This document shows, one piece after another, positions 26,148 through 36,720 of a DNA stretch of 64,000 nucleotides (its first letter is position 1; each line of letters opens with the position of its first letter). The notes under the pieces are model-generated. The model saw nothing but the letters and a program-made list of their open reading frames with translations, was not told the DNA's origin and ran no database searches. Location of the stretch: contig CAKPUX010000002.1 in assembly GCA_934193095.1 (NCBI GenBank), positions 58,222 to 122,221 on the forward strand, read 5' to 3'. Position numbers and translations under genes: made by a program. Source of the stretch: an uncultured Dialister sp. (lineage in GTDB: Bacteria > Bacillota > Negativicutes > Veillonellales > Dialisteraceae).

Positions 26148-28016
26148 ATGTCAAAAGTTATTGGTATCGATCTGGGGACTACAAACTCTGTTGTTGCCGT
26201 CATGGAAGGCGGCGAGCCTGTCGTCATTCCGAATGCGGAAGGTTCTCGTCTGACCCCGTCCGTCGTCGGCTTCTCCAAGACCGGTGAACGCCTCGTCGGC
26301 CAGCTGGCAAAACGCCAGGCGGTATCGAACCCGCATCGCACCATCGTTTCCATCAAACGTCACATGGGCAGCGACTACAAAGTCACCATTGATGACAAAT
26401 CCTATACCCCGCAGGAAATCTCTGCGATGATCCTGCAGAAACTGAAAGTCGATGCAGAAGCCTACCTCGGTGAAAAAGTCACCGATGCGGTCATCACCTG
26501 CCCGGCTTACTTCACCGATGCACAGCGTCAGGCGACCAAGGATGCCGGCAAGATCGCAGGGCTGAATGTCCTTCGTATCATCAACGAACCGACCGCATCC
26601 TCTCTGGCTTACGGCCTCGATAAGATCAAAGACGGCAAAGAACATCGCTTCCTTGTCTACGATCTCGGCGGCGGCACCTTCGATGTATCCATCCTGAACC
26701 TCGCTGACGGTGTCTTTGAAGTCGAAGCGTCGAACGGCAACGGCCATCTCGGCGGCGATGATTTCGATGCCCGCGTCATGGACTGGATCGCTGAAAAATT
26801 CAAAGCACAGAACGGATTCGAACTGAAACGTGATCCGATGACGAATCAGAGACTGAAAGAAGCCGGCGAAAAAGCGAAGATCGAACTGTCCTCCGTCATG
26901 AGCACAGATATCAACCTGCCATTCATCACCATCGACTCCAATGGCCAGCCGGTCCACTTCGATGCGACCCTCTCCCGTGCAGAATTTGACAGAATCACCG
27001 AAGACCTCGTACAGGCGACGGTAGAACCGATCGACCTTGCGATGAAGGATGCAGGCCTTTCCGTCGGCGATATCGATAAAGTCCTTCTGGTCGGCGGTTC
27101 TTCCCGTATCCCGGCTGTCCAGACTCTCATCAAAAATAAATTTGGCAAAGAAGCATCCAAGGGCGTGAACCCGGATGAATCCGTTGCTGTCGGCGCTGCC
27201 ATCCAGGCCGGCGTTCTCAAAGGCGAAGTCAAAGACGTCCTTCTCCTTGATGTCACCCCGCTGTCCCTCGGTATCGAGACCCTGGGCGGTGTCTTCACGA
27301 CCATGATCAAGAGAAATACCACCATCCCGACCTCCAAGTCTCAGGTCTTCTCCACCGCAGCAGATAACCAGCCGTCTGTAGACATCCATGTCCTCCAGGG
27401 TGAACGTCCGATGGCAGCCGACAACAAGACCCTCGGCCGCTTCGAGCTCTCCGACATCCCGCCGGCTCCACGGGGCGTACCGCAGATCCAGGTCACCTTC
27501 GACATCGATGCGAACGGCATCGTCCACGTTTCTGCGAAAGACCTCGGCACCGGCAAGGAACAGAAGATCGATATCACCTCTTCCACCGGCCTCTCTGATG
27601 AAGAAATCCAGAAGATGCAGGACGACGCCAAGGCGCATGAAGAAGAAGATAAGAAGCGTAAGGAAGGCATCGAAGCCAAGAACAATGCAGAAGCGCTGAT
27701 CTACCAGGCGGAAAAGACGGTCAAAGAACTCGGCGACAAAGCAGATGCTGCCAAAGTCAAAGAAGTCAATGACGCCATCGCTACCCTGAAAGAAAGCCTC
27801 AAAGGCGATGACACCGCGAAGATCAAAGCTGATGCGGAAGCACTCACCAAGCCGCTCCATGAACTCACTGAAAAACTGTACCAGCAGGCACAGCAGGCGC
27901 AGCAGCAGGCAGGCGCTCAGCAGGGCCCGCAGCAGGGACCTCAGGCAGGTGCCAAGAAAGCCGATGACAATGTAGTCGATGCCGATTACAAGGTCGTAGA
28001 CGACGACAAGAAATAA
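26148..28016 (+). CDS. dnaK: Chaperone DnaK (Hsp70)
   Basis: 622 aa. Phosphate loops [10 protein letters not shown] and [20 protein letters not shown], the substrate-binding domain with VLQGER, a Gln-rich linker (about 580-605) and the C-terminal [13 protein letters not shown] motif. Preceded by AAAGGGG. No second CIRCE was seen in the 82 bases before it. Confidence 0.98.
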   Translation: MSKVIGIDLGTTNSVVAVMEGGEPVVIPNAEGSRLTPSVVGFSKTGERLVGQLAKRQAVSNPHRTIVSIKRHMGSDYKVTIDDKSYTPQEISAMILQKLKVDAEAYLGEKVTDAVITCPAYFTDAQRQATKDAGKIAGLNVLRIINEPTASSLAYGLDKIKDGKEHRFLVYDLGGGTFDVSILNLADGVFEVEASNGNGHLGGDDFDARVMDWIAEKFKAQNGFELKRDPMTNQRLKEAGEKAKIELSSVMSTDINLPFITIDSNGQPVHFDATLSRAEFDRITEDLVQATVEPIDLAMKDAGLSVGDIDKVLLVGGSSRIPAVQTLIKNKFGKEASKGVNPDESVAVGAAIQAGVLKGEVKDVLLLDVTPLSLGIETLGGVFTTMIKRNTTIPTSKSQVFSTAADNQPSVDIHVLQGERPMAADNKTLGRFELSDIPPAPRGVPQIQVTFDIDANGIVHVSAKDLGTGKEQKIDITSSTGLSDEEIQKMQDDAKAHEEEDKKRKEGIEAKNNAEALIYQAEKTVKELGDKADAAKVKEVNDAIATLKESLKGDDTAKIKADAEALTKPLHELTEKLYQQAQQAQQQAGAQQGPQQGPQAGAKKADDNVVDADYKVVDDDKK

Positions 28017-28154
28017 TTGATTTCCTGAAAGGGAATCATCATAGAGAAACCCAAAGGGTTCTGAAGGTTCTACGGATTTCCAGAAAAGGGGAAGAGAGCG
28101 GAGCCTCCAGGACCTTTTGAGGCGTTTCCCTAATTTCTTTGAGGATAGAAAAGA

Positions 28155-29327
28155 ATGGCAGACAGCAGAGATTACTATGACGTGCTGGGCGTCAATAAAA
28201 GCGCCTCAGACGATGAAATAAAGAAAGCATATCGCCGGCTGGCACGCAAGTACCATCCGGATCTGAATAAAGACAATCCCAAAGCCGCGGAAGAAAAATT
28301 CAAGGAAGTCAATGAAGCCTACCACGTTCTCTCTGATGCGGACAAGAGAGCGCAGTATGACCAGCTCGGACACGATGCCTTCACGCAGGCTGCCAGCGGC
28401 GGCGGTGCGGGCTACGGCGGCTTCGGACAGGGCGGTTTTGGCGGTTTCGGCGGTCAGGGAGGCTTTGGCGGCTTCGACATGGGTGATATTTTCGACATGT
28501 TCACCGGCGGCGGACGCAGACGGAGCAATGGCCCGGAGCAGGGCGCTGACCTCCGCTATGATATGGAGATCACCCTTCGCGAAGCAGCGACCGGTATCAA
28601 GAAGAAATTCACCGTACCGAAGAATGATACCTGTACCCATTGTCACGGCACCGGTGCAGAGCCAGGCTCCTCCGTCGAGACCTGCCCCGACTGCCACGGT
28701 ACCGGCCAGCAGCGTGTGGTAAGGAATGGTCCTTTCGGACAGATGGTGAATATCATCACTTGCCAGCACTGCCAGGGAAGCGGCAAGATCATCCGGAATA
28801 AATGCTCCGAATGCCGCGGCACCGGCACGATCCGCGTGAAAAAGACCATCGAAGTGAATATCCCTGCCGGTGCTGACACCGGTGTGCGCATGCGCGTCTC
28901 CGGCGAGGGTGAGCCAGGCAAGCGCGGTGGTTCGAAGGGGGATCTCTACGTATACATCTACGTGAAAGACGATCCGGACTTCGAGCGTGACGGGGATGAT
29001 CTCTACAAGAGTGTAGACATCACCTTCCCAGTCGCCGCTCTTGGCAGCACCATCAAGGTCAAGACCCTTGACAAAGAGGTCGAGCTCAAGATCCCGGCCG
29101 GTACGCAGAGCGGTACCCGCTTCCGCATCATCGGCGAAGGCATGCCGCACCTCCAGTCCAGCCGGAAGGGCAATCTGTACGTGGAAGTCAAAGTCACCGT
29201 ACCAAAGCGCCTGAAGGAAGAACAGAAGGAAGCCCTCCTGAACTACGCCCACCTCATGGGAGAGGACTGCGCGCAGTACAAAGGAAAGAGCTCATGGCTT
29301 GATAAGATCATTGATAAGTTTAAGTAA
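28155..29327 (+). CDS. dnaJ: Co-chaperone DnaJ (Hsp40)
   Basis: 390 aa. J domain with HPD (about 34-36), a Gly/Phe-rich linker with repeated GGFGG (75-118), four CxxCxGxG zinc repeats (about 155-230, starting CTHCHGTG) and the two C-terminal substrate-binding domains. Complete type I DnaJ. The 138-base gap to dnaK carries no obvious terminator. Confidence 0.98.
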   Translation: MADSRDYYDVLGVNKSASDDEIKKAYRRLARKYHPDLNKDNPKAAEEKFKEVNEAYHVLSDADKRAQYDQLGHDAFTQAASGGGAGYGGFGQGGFGGFGGQGGFGGFDMGDIFDMFTGGGRRRSNGPEQGADLRYDMEITLREAATGIKKKFTVPKNDTCTHCHGTGAEPGSSVETCPDCHGTGQQRVVRNGPFGQMVNIITCQHCQGSGKIIRNKCSECRGTGTIRVKKTIEVNIPAGADTGVRMRVSGEGEPGKRGGSKGDLYVYIYVKDDPDFERDGDDLYKSVDITFPVAALGSTIKVKTLDKEVELKIPAGTQSGTRFRIIGEGMPHLQSSRKGNLYVEVKVTVPKRLKEEQKEALLNYAHLMGEDCAQYKGKSSWLDKIIDKFK

Positions 29328-29334
29328 GACATTT

Positions 29335-29378
29335 GAAACCGCTTGGCGGATGGATTCCATTCGCCAAGCGGTTTTCTT
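29335..29378 (+). terminator. Terminator of the hrcA-grpE-dnaK-dnaJ operon
   Basis: AAACCGCTTGGCG pairs with CGCCAAGCGGTTTT, then TCTT, 10 bases after the dnaJ stop. Confidence 0.9.
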
Positions 29379-29476
29379 ATGGAATGAACGTGTTTCCATG
29401 GCCTCCTTTTGCCGATCCATACCTGACTGTAGGAGACGCCATAGCTCGAAAAGGAAAGTGCCTGATATAGGGAGAT

Positions 29477-29524
29477 GACTGTGAAAATGCCGGGTCTGCA
29501 CCCGGCATTTTCACAGTCTTTTTA
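29477..29524 (+). terminator. Second strong hairpin with T run
   Basis: GACTGTGAAAATGCCGGG pairs with CCCGGCATTTTCACAGT, then CTTTTT. It stands alone between dnaJ and the resolvase gene; it may mark the old boundary of the island. Confidence 0.75.
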
Positions 29525-29561
29525 TTCAGGAGCATGAAGTATCCAGTACCATAGAAAATGA

Positions 29562-30223
<662 letters not shown>

Positions 30224-30224
<1 letters not shown>

Positions 30225-30275
30225 GCGGGTATTTTTACAGGAACCTGTACTTTCCTGTAAAATACCTGCTTTTTA
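30224..30275 (+). terminator. Terminator of the resolvase gene
   Basis: GCGGGTATTTTTACAGGA pairs with TCCTGTAAAATACCTGC, then TTTTT. Confidence 0.85.
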
Positions 30276-30442
30276 GCTTTAAGAAAATGATACCACAGAA
30301 CATCGGCTTTTTCCATGCAAAATTTGTGAACAAACGCTCTTTTCCTCATTTGAAAACACCAGAAAATGCCCCTGCGAAAAAGTACACCATTTTGTAGGTG
30401 GTTGCCTTTCTGTAAGCACATGAATATATGAGGTGTAAAGAA

Positions 30443-31102
30443 ATGGCAGAACGACAGGTCAAGTCAAGGCAGCGTGTGGCGGATCACGGCGAGGTATTCA
30501 CTGCCGAGCGTGAGGTAAAAGCCATGTGCGACCTTGTAAAACAGGAAACAGAACGGATTGAAAGTCGATTTTTGGAGCCAGCCTGCGGGAATGGGAATTT
30601 TCTTGCGGAAGTTCTCCGCCGGAAGTTGGCAGTGGTAAAAAGTCGGTATGGGAAAAGTCCCTTTGACTATGAACGGTACTCGGTACTGGCAATGACCAGC
30701 CTGTACGGAGTTGATATTTTGGAGGATAACGTAGAGGAATGCCGCCAGCGGCTATTTGACATCTGGGACAAGGAATATACTGCCAATGCCAAAGCCCGGG
30801 CAAATGAACAGTGCCGGGAGGCGATACGGTTTATCCTGCGCAAAAATATTCTGTGCGGAGATGCGCTTACCATGCTCCAAGCAGACGGTTCCCCTATTGT
30901 TTTTGCAGAATGGAGCCTTGTTACAGGCAATCAGATGAAGCGCCGTGATTTTGCACTCGATGAGCTTCTGAACGGACACGAGGAAGAGATGAATATTTTC
31001 ATGATCGGCTGGGAGTATGACGAAGAAGTTCAGGCATTTATCCCATCGCCCATCAGGGAATATCCGTTGACCGATTACAGGAGGGTGCAGGATTATGAGT
31101 GA
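30443..31102 (+). CDS. DNA methyltransferase-like protein lacking motif IV
   Basis: 219 aa from the ATG at 30443 (GAGGTG about 9 bases upstream). Motif I is EPACGNGNFLAEVL (45-58), followed by YGVDILEDNVEEC (motif II-like) and ILCGDALTM. Where an adenine methylase should show (D/N)PPY the sequence instead reads AEWSLVTGNQMKRRDF, so the catalytic motif is missing. It probably binds SAM and works with the next gene, as a two-part methylase, or has lost activity. Its TGA overlaps the start of the next gene by 8 bases, implying coupling. Confidence 0.75.
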   Translation: MAERQVKSRQRVADHGEVFTAEREVKAMCDLVKQETERIESRFLEPACGNGNFLAEVLRRKLAVVKSRYGKSPFDYERYSVLAMTSLYGVDILEDNVEECRQRLFDIWDKEYTANAKARANEQCREAIRFILRKNILCGDALTMLQADGSPIVFAEWSLVTGNQMKRRDFALDELLNGHEEEMNIFMIGWEYDEEVQAFIPSPIREYPLTDYRRVQDYE

Positions 31103-32630
31103 TTTTTATAGCAGTATGTATAACCCGGATGTCCTCACCTGTCTGGCGAATCTGTCCAACGATGAGGTATTCACGCCGCCGGAGGTGGCAAACCGGATGC
31201 TGGATATGCTGCCGGAAGAACTGTGGCATGACAGCAGCGCAACATTTCTCGATCCGGCCTGTAAGTCTGGGGTGTTTCTGCGGGAAATTGCCAAACGCCT
31301 GATTGAAGGCTTACAAGAGGAAATCCCGGATTTGCAGAAACGCATCGACCATATTTTTCACAAGCAGCTGTATGGCATCGCAATCACCGAGCTGACTAGC
31401 CTTCTCTCCCGGAGAAGTGTGTATTGTTCCAAATATCCCAACAGCAAGTATTCCATCACGCTTTTTGAGGACACCAGCGGCAACATCCGATACAAGCGGA
31501 TCCCGCACCGCTGGCAGAACGGCAAGTGCCTGTTCTGCGGTGCATCCAAGAGTGAATACGAGCGAGGGGATGAACTGGAAACCCATGCTTATGAGTGGAT
31601 ACATACGATCAAACCGGAGGAGATATTTAAGATGAAATTTGATGTCATAATCGGCAATCCGCCGTATCAGTTGAATACAGGTACAACGACCGCGCAAGCT
31701 ACGCCGTTATATGATAAATTTGTCCTACAAGCTATAAAACTTAATCCACGATATTTGTCTATGATTATCCCTGCAAGATGGTTTGCGGGTGGTATGGGAC
31801 TGGATAAATTTCGTGAAAGCATGCTAAATGATGATCGTATTCGAAGAATTGTAGATTACCCTAATGCAAAAGACTGTTTTGAAGGGATTAGCATTGGAGG
31901 CGGTGTATGCTATTTCTTATGGGACCGTGATCATAAGGGAAGTTGTCGCTTTACAAATGTTAATAACGGGAAAGAAAATACACGTGACCGCGATTTATCG
32001 GAGTTTCCTGTGTTTGTACGATATAATGAGGCAGTTTCCATTATTCAAAAGGTTAGTAACAATATGAATACCTCGATCTCTGAAATCGTTAGTTCTTTAA
32101 GCCCGTTTGGAATCGGATCCGCAGAGCGTGGCAATGAGAAGCAAACAAAAAATAGTGATCTGAGGTTATTATCAAGTAGAGGCTATGGTTTTTACGATCG
32201 TGCAAAAGTTACTCAAGGCAAGGACTATATTGGGAAATGGAAAGTTGCACTAAGTAAAGTAACGAGTGAACATGCGGGAGAACCCAATAAAGATGGACAA
32301 TTTAAGGTCTTATCCAAAGTAGTTTTATTAGAACCATCTGATATATGTACATTTTCATACTTCTTAGTGGGCCATGAAAATTCAGAACAAAGTGCAAAAA
32401 ATATTCTCTCATATTTAACAACAAAATTTGTAAGATTTTTGTTGTTGCAAGCAGTTTCATCAATAAATATTTCAAAAGATAAATTTAGATTTATTCCCAT
32501 GCAAGACTTTTCTAAGGCATGGACAGATGCCGAGTTGTACGAAAAATACGGGCTGACTGATGAAGAAATCGCATTCATCGAATCCATGATTAAACCGATG
32601 AAGTTAGGCGGTGATGACAATGGCAACTGA
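31095..32630 (+). CDS. Type II-like N6-adenine DNA methyltransferase
   Basis: 511 aa. Motif I is DPACKSGVFLREIA (from D53; Lys replaces the usual Gly), and motif IV is NPPYQ (188-192), the adenine-N6 signature as in the Eco57I-like group. CLFCGASK...THAYEWIH may bind zinc. The AT-rich middle (about 31670-32520, residues 190-475) is the probable target-recognition part; its base composition is unlike the flanking ends, suggesting domain swapping. It ends with AWTDAELYEKYGLTDEEIAFIESMIKP, common in this group. The next gene starts inside its last codons. Confidence 0.85.
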   Translation: MSDFYSSMYNPDVLTCLANLSNDEVFTPPEVANRMLDMLPEELWHDSSATFLDPACKSGVFLREIAKRLIEGLQEEIPDLQKRIDHIFHKQLYGIAITELTSLLSRRSVYCSKYPNSKYSITLFEDTSGNIRYKRIPHRWQNGKCLFCGASKSEYERGDELETHAYEWIHTIKPEEIFKMKFDVIIGNPPYQLNTGTTTAQATPLYDKFVLQAIKLNPRYLSMIIPARWFAGGMGLDKFRESMLNDDRIRRIVDYPNAKDCFEGISIGGGVCYFLWDRDHKGSCRFTNVNNGKENTRDRDLSEFPVFVRYNEAVSIIQKVSNNMNTSISEIVSSLSPFGIGSAERGNEKQTKNSDLRLLSSRGYGFYDRAKVTQGKDYIGKWKVALSKVTSEHAGEPNKDGQFKVLSKVVLLEPSDICTFSYFLVGHENSEQSAKNILSYLTTKFVRFLLLQAVSSINISKDKFRFIPMQDFSKAWTDAELYEKYGLTDEEIAFIESMIKPMKLGGDDNGN

Positions 32631-35490
32631 TTTCTTCCCTCAGCGCCCCAATGCCCATCCAATGATTTACGCCTACGAGGACACTAACTCGCAGTATCAA
32701 GGGCTTTTGAAGGTGGGCTATACCGCCATTGATGTGGACAAGCGTGTTGCTCAGCAGTACCCCACCAAACGACCGGACGGCAGTGTTCCCTATCGCATTG
32801 TCTATCGGGAAAGTGCTATGTATCCGGATGGTTCCTCGTTCACTGACCATGATGTTCATCGTGTCTTGAAACGAAAGCAGATTCCATGCATGGGCGGTGA
32901 ATGGTTTCGCTGCAGTGTAAATGATGTCCGAGCGGCTGTGCTGGCCGTCAAAAACCATACTGACAATGCGGAGAATCGAGTCAACAGTTTTTCCATGCGC
33001 CCGGAACAGCAGGAAGCCGTGGACAAAACCGCCGCTTATTTTCAGAGTGCTTATGAGGAGGACTCTACACGCTATCCCAAGTTTTTGTGGAACTGCAAAA
33101 TGCGCTTCGGCAAAACCTTTGCGTCCTATGAGCTGGCAAAACGAATGGGATTCAAGCGGATTCTGATTCTGACCTTCAAGCCGGCTGTGGTCAGTGCGTG
33201 GCAGGAGGACTTGAACAGCCACATTGATTTTGAGGGCTGGCAGTTTATCAGCCGCAACACAGAATTGACCTATGAAACAGCGGACAAGTCCCGCCCTATC
33301 GTCTGCTTTGGCTCTTTTCAGGATTATCTGGGAGTGAATAGGGAAACCGGCGGCATCAAGGCAAAAAATGAGTGGGTACATGCCACCAACTGGGATTTGG
33401 TGATCTTTGATGAGTACCACTTCGGAGCATGGAAAGATACCGCCAAAAAGCTGTTTGAGCAGGAGGACGAGGACAGCTACGACAGTGAGGATATGGATAC
33501 GTATGACCGTGGCAACGCCTACGATGAAACGTTCCTCCCCATCACAACCATGTACTATCTGTATCTGTCCGGTACGCCGTTTCGGGCGCTGAATTCCGGT
33601 GAATTTATCGAGGATCAGATTTACAACTGGACATACTCGGATGAACAGCGGGCAAAGGAACATTGGAAAGGTGACAATAATCCTTATGCCGCACTGCCCC
33701 GCATGGTGATGATGACTTACCGCATCCCGGACAGTATCCGTCAGATCGCTATGCAGGGAGAGTTCAACGAGTTTGACCTGAATGTGTTTTTCTCAGCCAA
33801 AGGCAAAGGGACGGACGCTTGCTTTGTCTATGAAAATGAGGTGCAGAAGTGGCTGGATCTCATTCGGGGTGCTTATCTGGAAACCAGTGTGGATGATTTG
33901 AAATTGGGTGCTAAGAAACCCGCCATGCCGTATGCCGATGTACGTCTGCTGAATGTCTTGCAGCATACGCTTTGGTTTCTCCCCAATGTAGCTTCCTGCT
34001 GTGCGATGAAAAATCTGCTGATGCAGAAGCAGAATACGTTCTATCATGATTACACCATCAATGTTTGTGCAGGGTCGAGCGCCGGAATCGGTGCAGCGGC
34101 TTTGGAGCCGGTGCAAAAATCCATGCGTGACCCATTGGAAAGCAAGACCATCACCCTCTCCTGCGGTAAGCTGACAACGGGCGTTACAGTCAAGCCATGG
34201 ACAGGTATTTTTATGCTGCGCAATCTGTCCAGCCCGGAAACCTATTTTCAGGCGGCGTTTCGTGTGCAAAGCCCGTGGGAAATCACAACGGACGGCGGCA
34301 AAAAAGAAATCGTCAAAAAGGAATGCTATGTGTTTGACTTTGCTCTCGACCGGGCGCTCAAGCAGATTTCCGATTACAGCTGCCGTTTGAACATTGACGA
34401 AGGAAACCCGGAAAAGAAGGTAGCGGAGTTTATCAATTTTCTTCCGGTCATTGCCTATGATGGCAGCACCATGCGGCAGATTGATGCAGGTGAGGTACTG
34501 GACATCGCTATGGCAGGCACATCGGCCACCCTGCTTGCCAAACGATGGGAAAGTGCGCTGCTTGTCAATGTGGATAATGATACCCTTTTCCGTTTGATGG
34601 CAAATCCGGCGGCGATGGATGCTCTGATGAAAATCGAAGGCTTCCGTAGTCTGAACGAGGATATACAGACCATTATCAACAAGTCCGAAGCCGTAAAAAA
34701 GGCAAAGAAAGAGGGCACAGAAAAACTCACGCCAAAAGAGAAAAAGGAGCTGAGCGAGGAAGAAAAAGAGTATAAATCCAAACGCAAACAGATTCAGGAG
34801 AAGCTGATTAAGTTTGCCACCCGTATTCCCGTTTTCATGTACCTGACCGATTATCGAGAACGATGCCTGAAGGATGTCATCACACAGCTGGAGCCGGGAC
34901 TTTTCAAGAAGGTAACGGGTCTGGATGTCAAAGATTTCGAGTTGCTGGTATCTCTCGGCGTGTTCAATGATTCGCTGATGAATGATGCCGTTTACAAGTT
35001 TAAGAGATACGAAGATGCCAGCTTGAGCTATACCGGCATTGACCGGCATGAGGGTGAAAACCGTGGCGGTTGGGATACGGTTATCTCGGATGCTGACTAT
35101 AAAAGTATGTTTGCTCTGCAGCAGGCTTCGATGGAAGCACCGATTCCTTCGGCGGATGATTTGCCAGAAAAACCGTTTCTGGATTTTGCGAAAGCTGTCC
35201 GGGATATGGATCAGCCCAAAAAGAATCTGCAAGCCGCAGAAAAACCAGCTGCGTATCGGCGGCATTTAGAAAAGCCGCGCTGCACCCCGCCAGTGCCAAA
35301 ACCTGCACCACAGACGCAGGTGGATTTGTCCCGTGTTGTGGTTGGCGGTCAGCTTCGGCATAAAGCATTCGGCATGGGGACGGTAAAAGAAATCCGAGGC
35401 GGCTTGATTATCGTATTGTTTGGAGGGACGGAGAAAAAGTTTCAGTTCCCTGGTGCATTGCTGCAAGGTTTTCTGAGCCTGCCGGAATGA
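32620..35490 (+). CDS. GIY-YIG nuclease and DEAD-box helicase restriction protein
   Basis: 956 aa from the ATG at 32620, with AGGCGGTGAT just upstream. Residues about 15-110 form a T5orf172/Mug113-type GIY-YIG domain (MIYAYEDTN, LLKVGYT, GGEWFRC with the catalytic Glu). A superfamily 2 helicase follows: Walker A-like CKMRFGKTF (near 160), DEYH (264-267), SGTPFR (317-322), then a second RecA-like half with TLSCGKLTTGVTV and QAAFRVQSPW. The C-terminal 50 residues (RHKAFGMGTVKEIRGG) resemble the small beta module at the end of UvrD-like helicases. With the two methylase genes it makes an R-M module: helicase translocation plus GIY-YIG cleavage is the inferred mechanism. Confidence 0.85.
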   Translation: MATDFFPQRPNAHPMIYAYEDTNSQYQGLLKVGYTAIDVDKRVAQQYPTKRPDGSVPYRIVYRESAMYPDGSSFTDHDVHRVLKRKQIPCMGGEWFRCSVNDVRAAVLAVKNHTDNAENRVNSFSMRPEQQEAVDKTAAYFQSAYEEDSTRYPKFLWNCKMRFGKTFASYELAKRMGFKRILILTFKPAVVSAWQEDLNSHIDFEGWQFISRNTELTYETADKSRPIVCFGSFQDYLGVNRETGGIKAKNEWVHATNWDLVIFDEYHFGAWKDTAKKLFEQEDEDSYDSEDMDTYDRGNAYDETFLPITTMYYLYLSGTPFRALNSGEFIEDQIYNWTYSDEQRAKEHWKGDNNPYAALPRMVMMTYRIPDSIRQIAMQGEFNEFDLNVFFSAKGKGTDACFVYENEVQKWLDLIRGAYLETSVDDLKLGAKKPAMPYADVRLLNVLQHTLWFLPNVASCCAMKNLLMQKQNTFYHDYTINVCAGSSAGIGAAALEPVQKSMRDPLESKTITLSCGKLTTGVTVKPWTGIFMLRNLSSPETYFQAAFRVQSPWEITTDGGKKEIVKKECYVFDFALDRALKQISDYSCRLNIDEGNPEKKVAEFINFLPVIAYDGSTMRQIDAGEVLDIAMAGTSATLLAKRWESALLVNVDNDTLFRLMANPAAMDALMKIEGFRSLNEDIQTIINKSEAVKKAKKEGTEKLTPKEKKELSEEEKEYKSKRKQIQEKLIKFATRIPVFMYLTDYRERCLKDVITQLEPGLFKKVTGLDVKDFELLVSLGVFNDSLMNDAVYKFKRYEDASLSYTGIDRHEGENRGGWDTVISDADYKSMFALQQASMEAPIPSADDLPEKPFLDFAKAVRDMDQPKKNLQAAEKPAAYRRHLEKPRCTPPVPKPAPQTQVDLSRVVVGGQLRHKAFGMGTVKEIRGGLIIVLFGGTEKKFQFPGALLQGFLSLPE

Positions 35491-35526
35491 TTCTGAACAG
35501 CAGTACGCGAAAAAGTGTATGGAAAG

Positions 35527-35570
35527 AACCGATGTGTTTTTCGTAAAAGAGAGATGCATCGGTTTTTCTT
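35527..35570 (+). terminator. Terminator of the R-M operon
   Basis: AACCGATG pairs with CATCGGTT, then TTTCTTTTT. Confidence 0.75.
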
Positions 35571-35688
35571 TTTGAAGAAAGCGACTAAGGAGACTTCTTC
35601 TTTCTCTGTGCATGAAATTTTTGCACCATCGTTCGTCGCATGATACAATAGAATGTGAGTTTTTAGGATAGTTTTTAAGGAGCGAGTG

Positions 35689-36720
35689 ATGACGGATTTC
35701 CTACCTCATGTCTATGGACAGGAAAAAGTGAAGAAGGAGTGGAGGCGGCTTCTCGAGGAGAGGCGGCTTCCGCATACGATGATCCTGTATGGCGATGAGG
35801 GTCTCGGAAAGACGACAGCTGCTTTTGACCTTGCAGGGGTGCTGACGGGGAAGTCGGAAAAGCTCTGGGAGGAGATCCGTCTCTGGCAGCGGGAGTCTTC
35901 CGGCAAGGAGCCGGTCGTGACCTTTGCGGATCATCAGGTCTGGTATCTTCGTCCGATGGGAATGGAGCTCAAGATCGAGCAGTTCCGTCTGTTTTTGGAC
36001 GCGATGGCGACATTCGATGAGACGGTGCATGTGTGTATCATTGATGAAGCGCAGACGATGATGGATCCGGTGGCAAATTCGCTTCTGAAGACACTGGAGG
36101 AGCCGGAGGGAAATATCCATTTCATCCTCATTACGCATGATCTTCACGCGCTGCTTCCGACCATCATTTCCCGCGGTGAGCGGTTTGCCTTCCTGCCTCT
36201 TTCGGAAAAGGATTATCTTTCGCTTATGGCGTCGGATCCGAAGAAGTATCATTTCCCGAAGGGGATGGATGCGAAGGTGCTTTTCCAGCTTTCGGAGGGA
36301 AATCCGGGAATCACGCTGGAGGTCTGTGATGAAACGGGAGAGGCAGAGCCGCAGTCGGCGATGGATTTCTGGAATATCCTGACGCATGATGCGATGCTTT
36401 TTGCGACGCTCTCCGCAAAGGAGCTGGGGGAGAGGAAGGATTTCCTGCGGAGGCTTCGCTGGATCCGTCTGGTGGGGCGCGATATCATGGTGATCGCAGA
36501 GACGGGGGATGCTTCTCTTTCCCGCTGCGTGTCGGTCGCGGGACGCGAGGCTTCTCTCGCTTCTTTCTGGGACCGCGGCCGAGGAGAGGAAGCAATGGGC
36601 GTGCTGCAAACGGCAGAAACGGCGGTTTCTCGATATATCAATAGTAAAAATGTATGGGATTATATACTCATCAGTTTGGAACATATACAGAAAGGCAGCC
36701 AGAAATGGAGCAGATCGTAG
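35689..36720 (+). CDS. holB: DNA polymerase III delta-prime subunit
   Basis: 343 aa clamp-loader AAA+ protein. YGDEGLGKTT is Walker A, IIDEAQTMMDPVANSLLKTLEEPE the Walker B/sensor region, and ISRGERF the SRC-like motif (here SRG). The usual zinc finger between Walker A and B is not evident. AAGGAG precedes tandem starts; ATG 35689 chosen. tmk, its frequent neighbour, is absent, the R-M island lying in its place. ricT starts inside its last codons. Confidence 0.85.
   Translation: MTDFLPHVYGQEKVKKEWRRLLEERRLPHTMILYGDEGLGKTTAAFDLAGVLTGKSEKLWEEIRLWQRESSGKEPVVTFADHQVWYLRPMGMELKIEQFRLFLDAMATFDETVHVCIIDEAQTMMDPVANSLLKTLEEPEGNIHFILITHDLHALLPTIISRGERFAFLPLSEKDYLSLMASDPKKYHFPKGMDAKVLFQLSEGNPGITLEVCDETGEAEPQSAMDFWNILTHDAMLFATLSAKELGERKDFLRRLRWIRLVGRDIMVIAETGDASLSRCVSVAGREASLASFWDRGRGEEAMGVLQTAETAVSRYINSKNVWDYILISLEHIQKGSQKWSRS

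Noticed and set aside
26151..27860. 569-codon open frame opposite dnaK
   Set aside because: Shadow of a GC-biased, highly expressed gene; no ribosome site and dnaK is certain.
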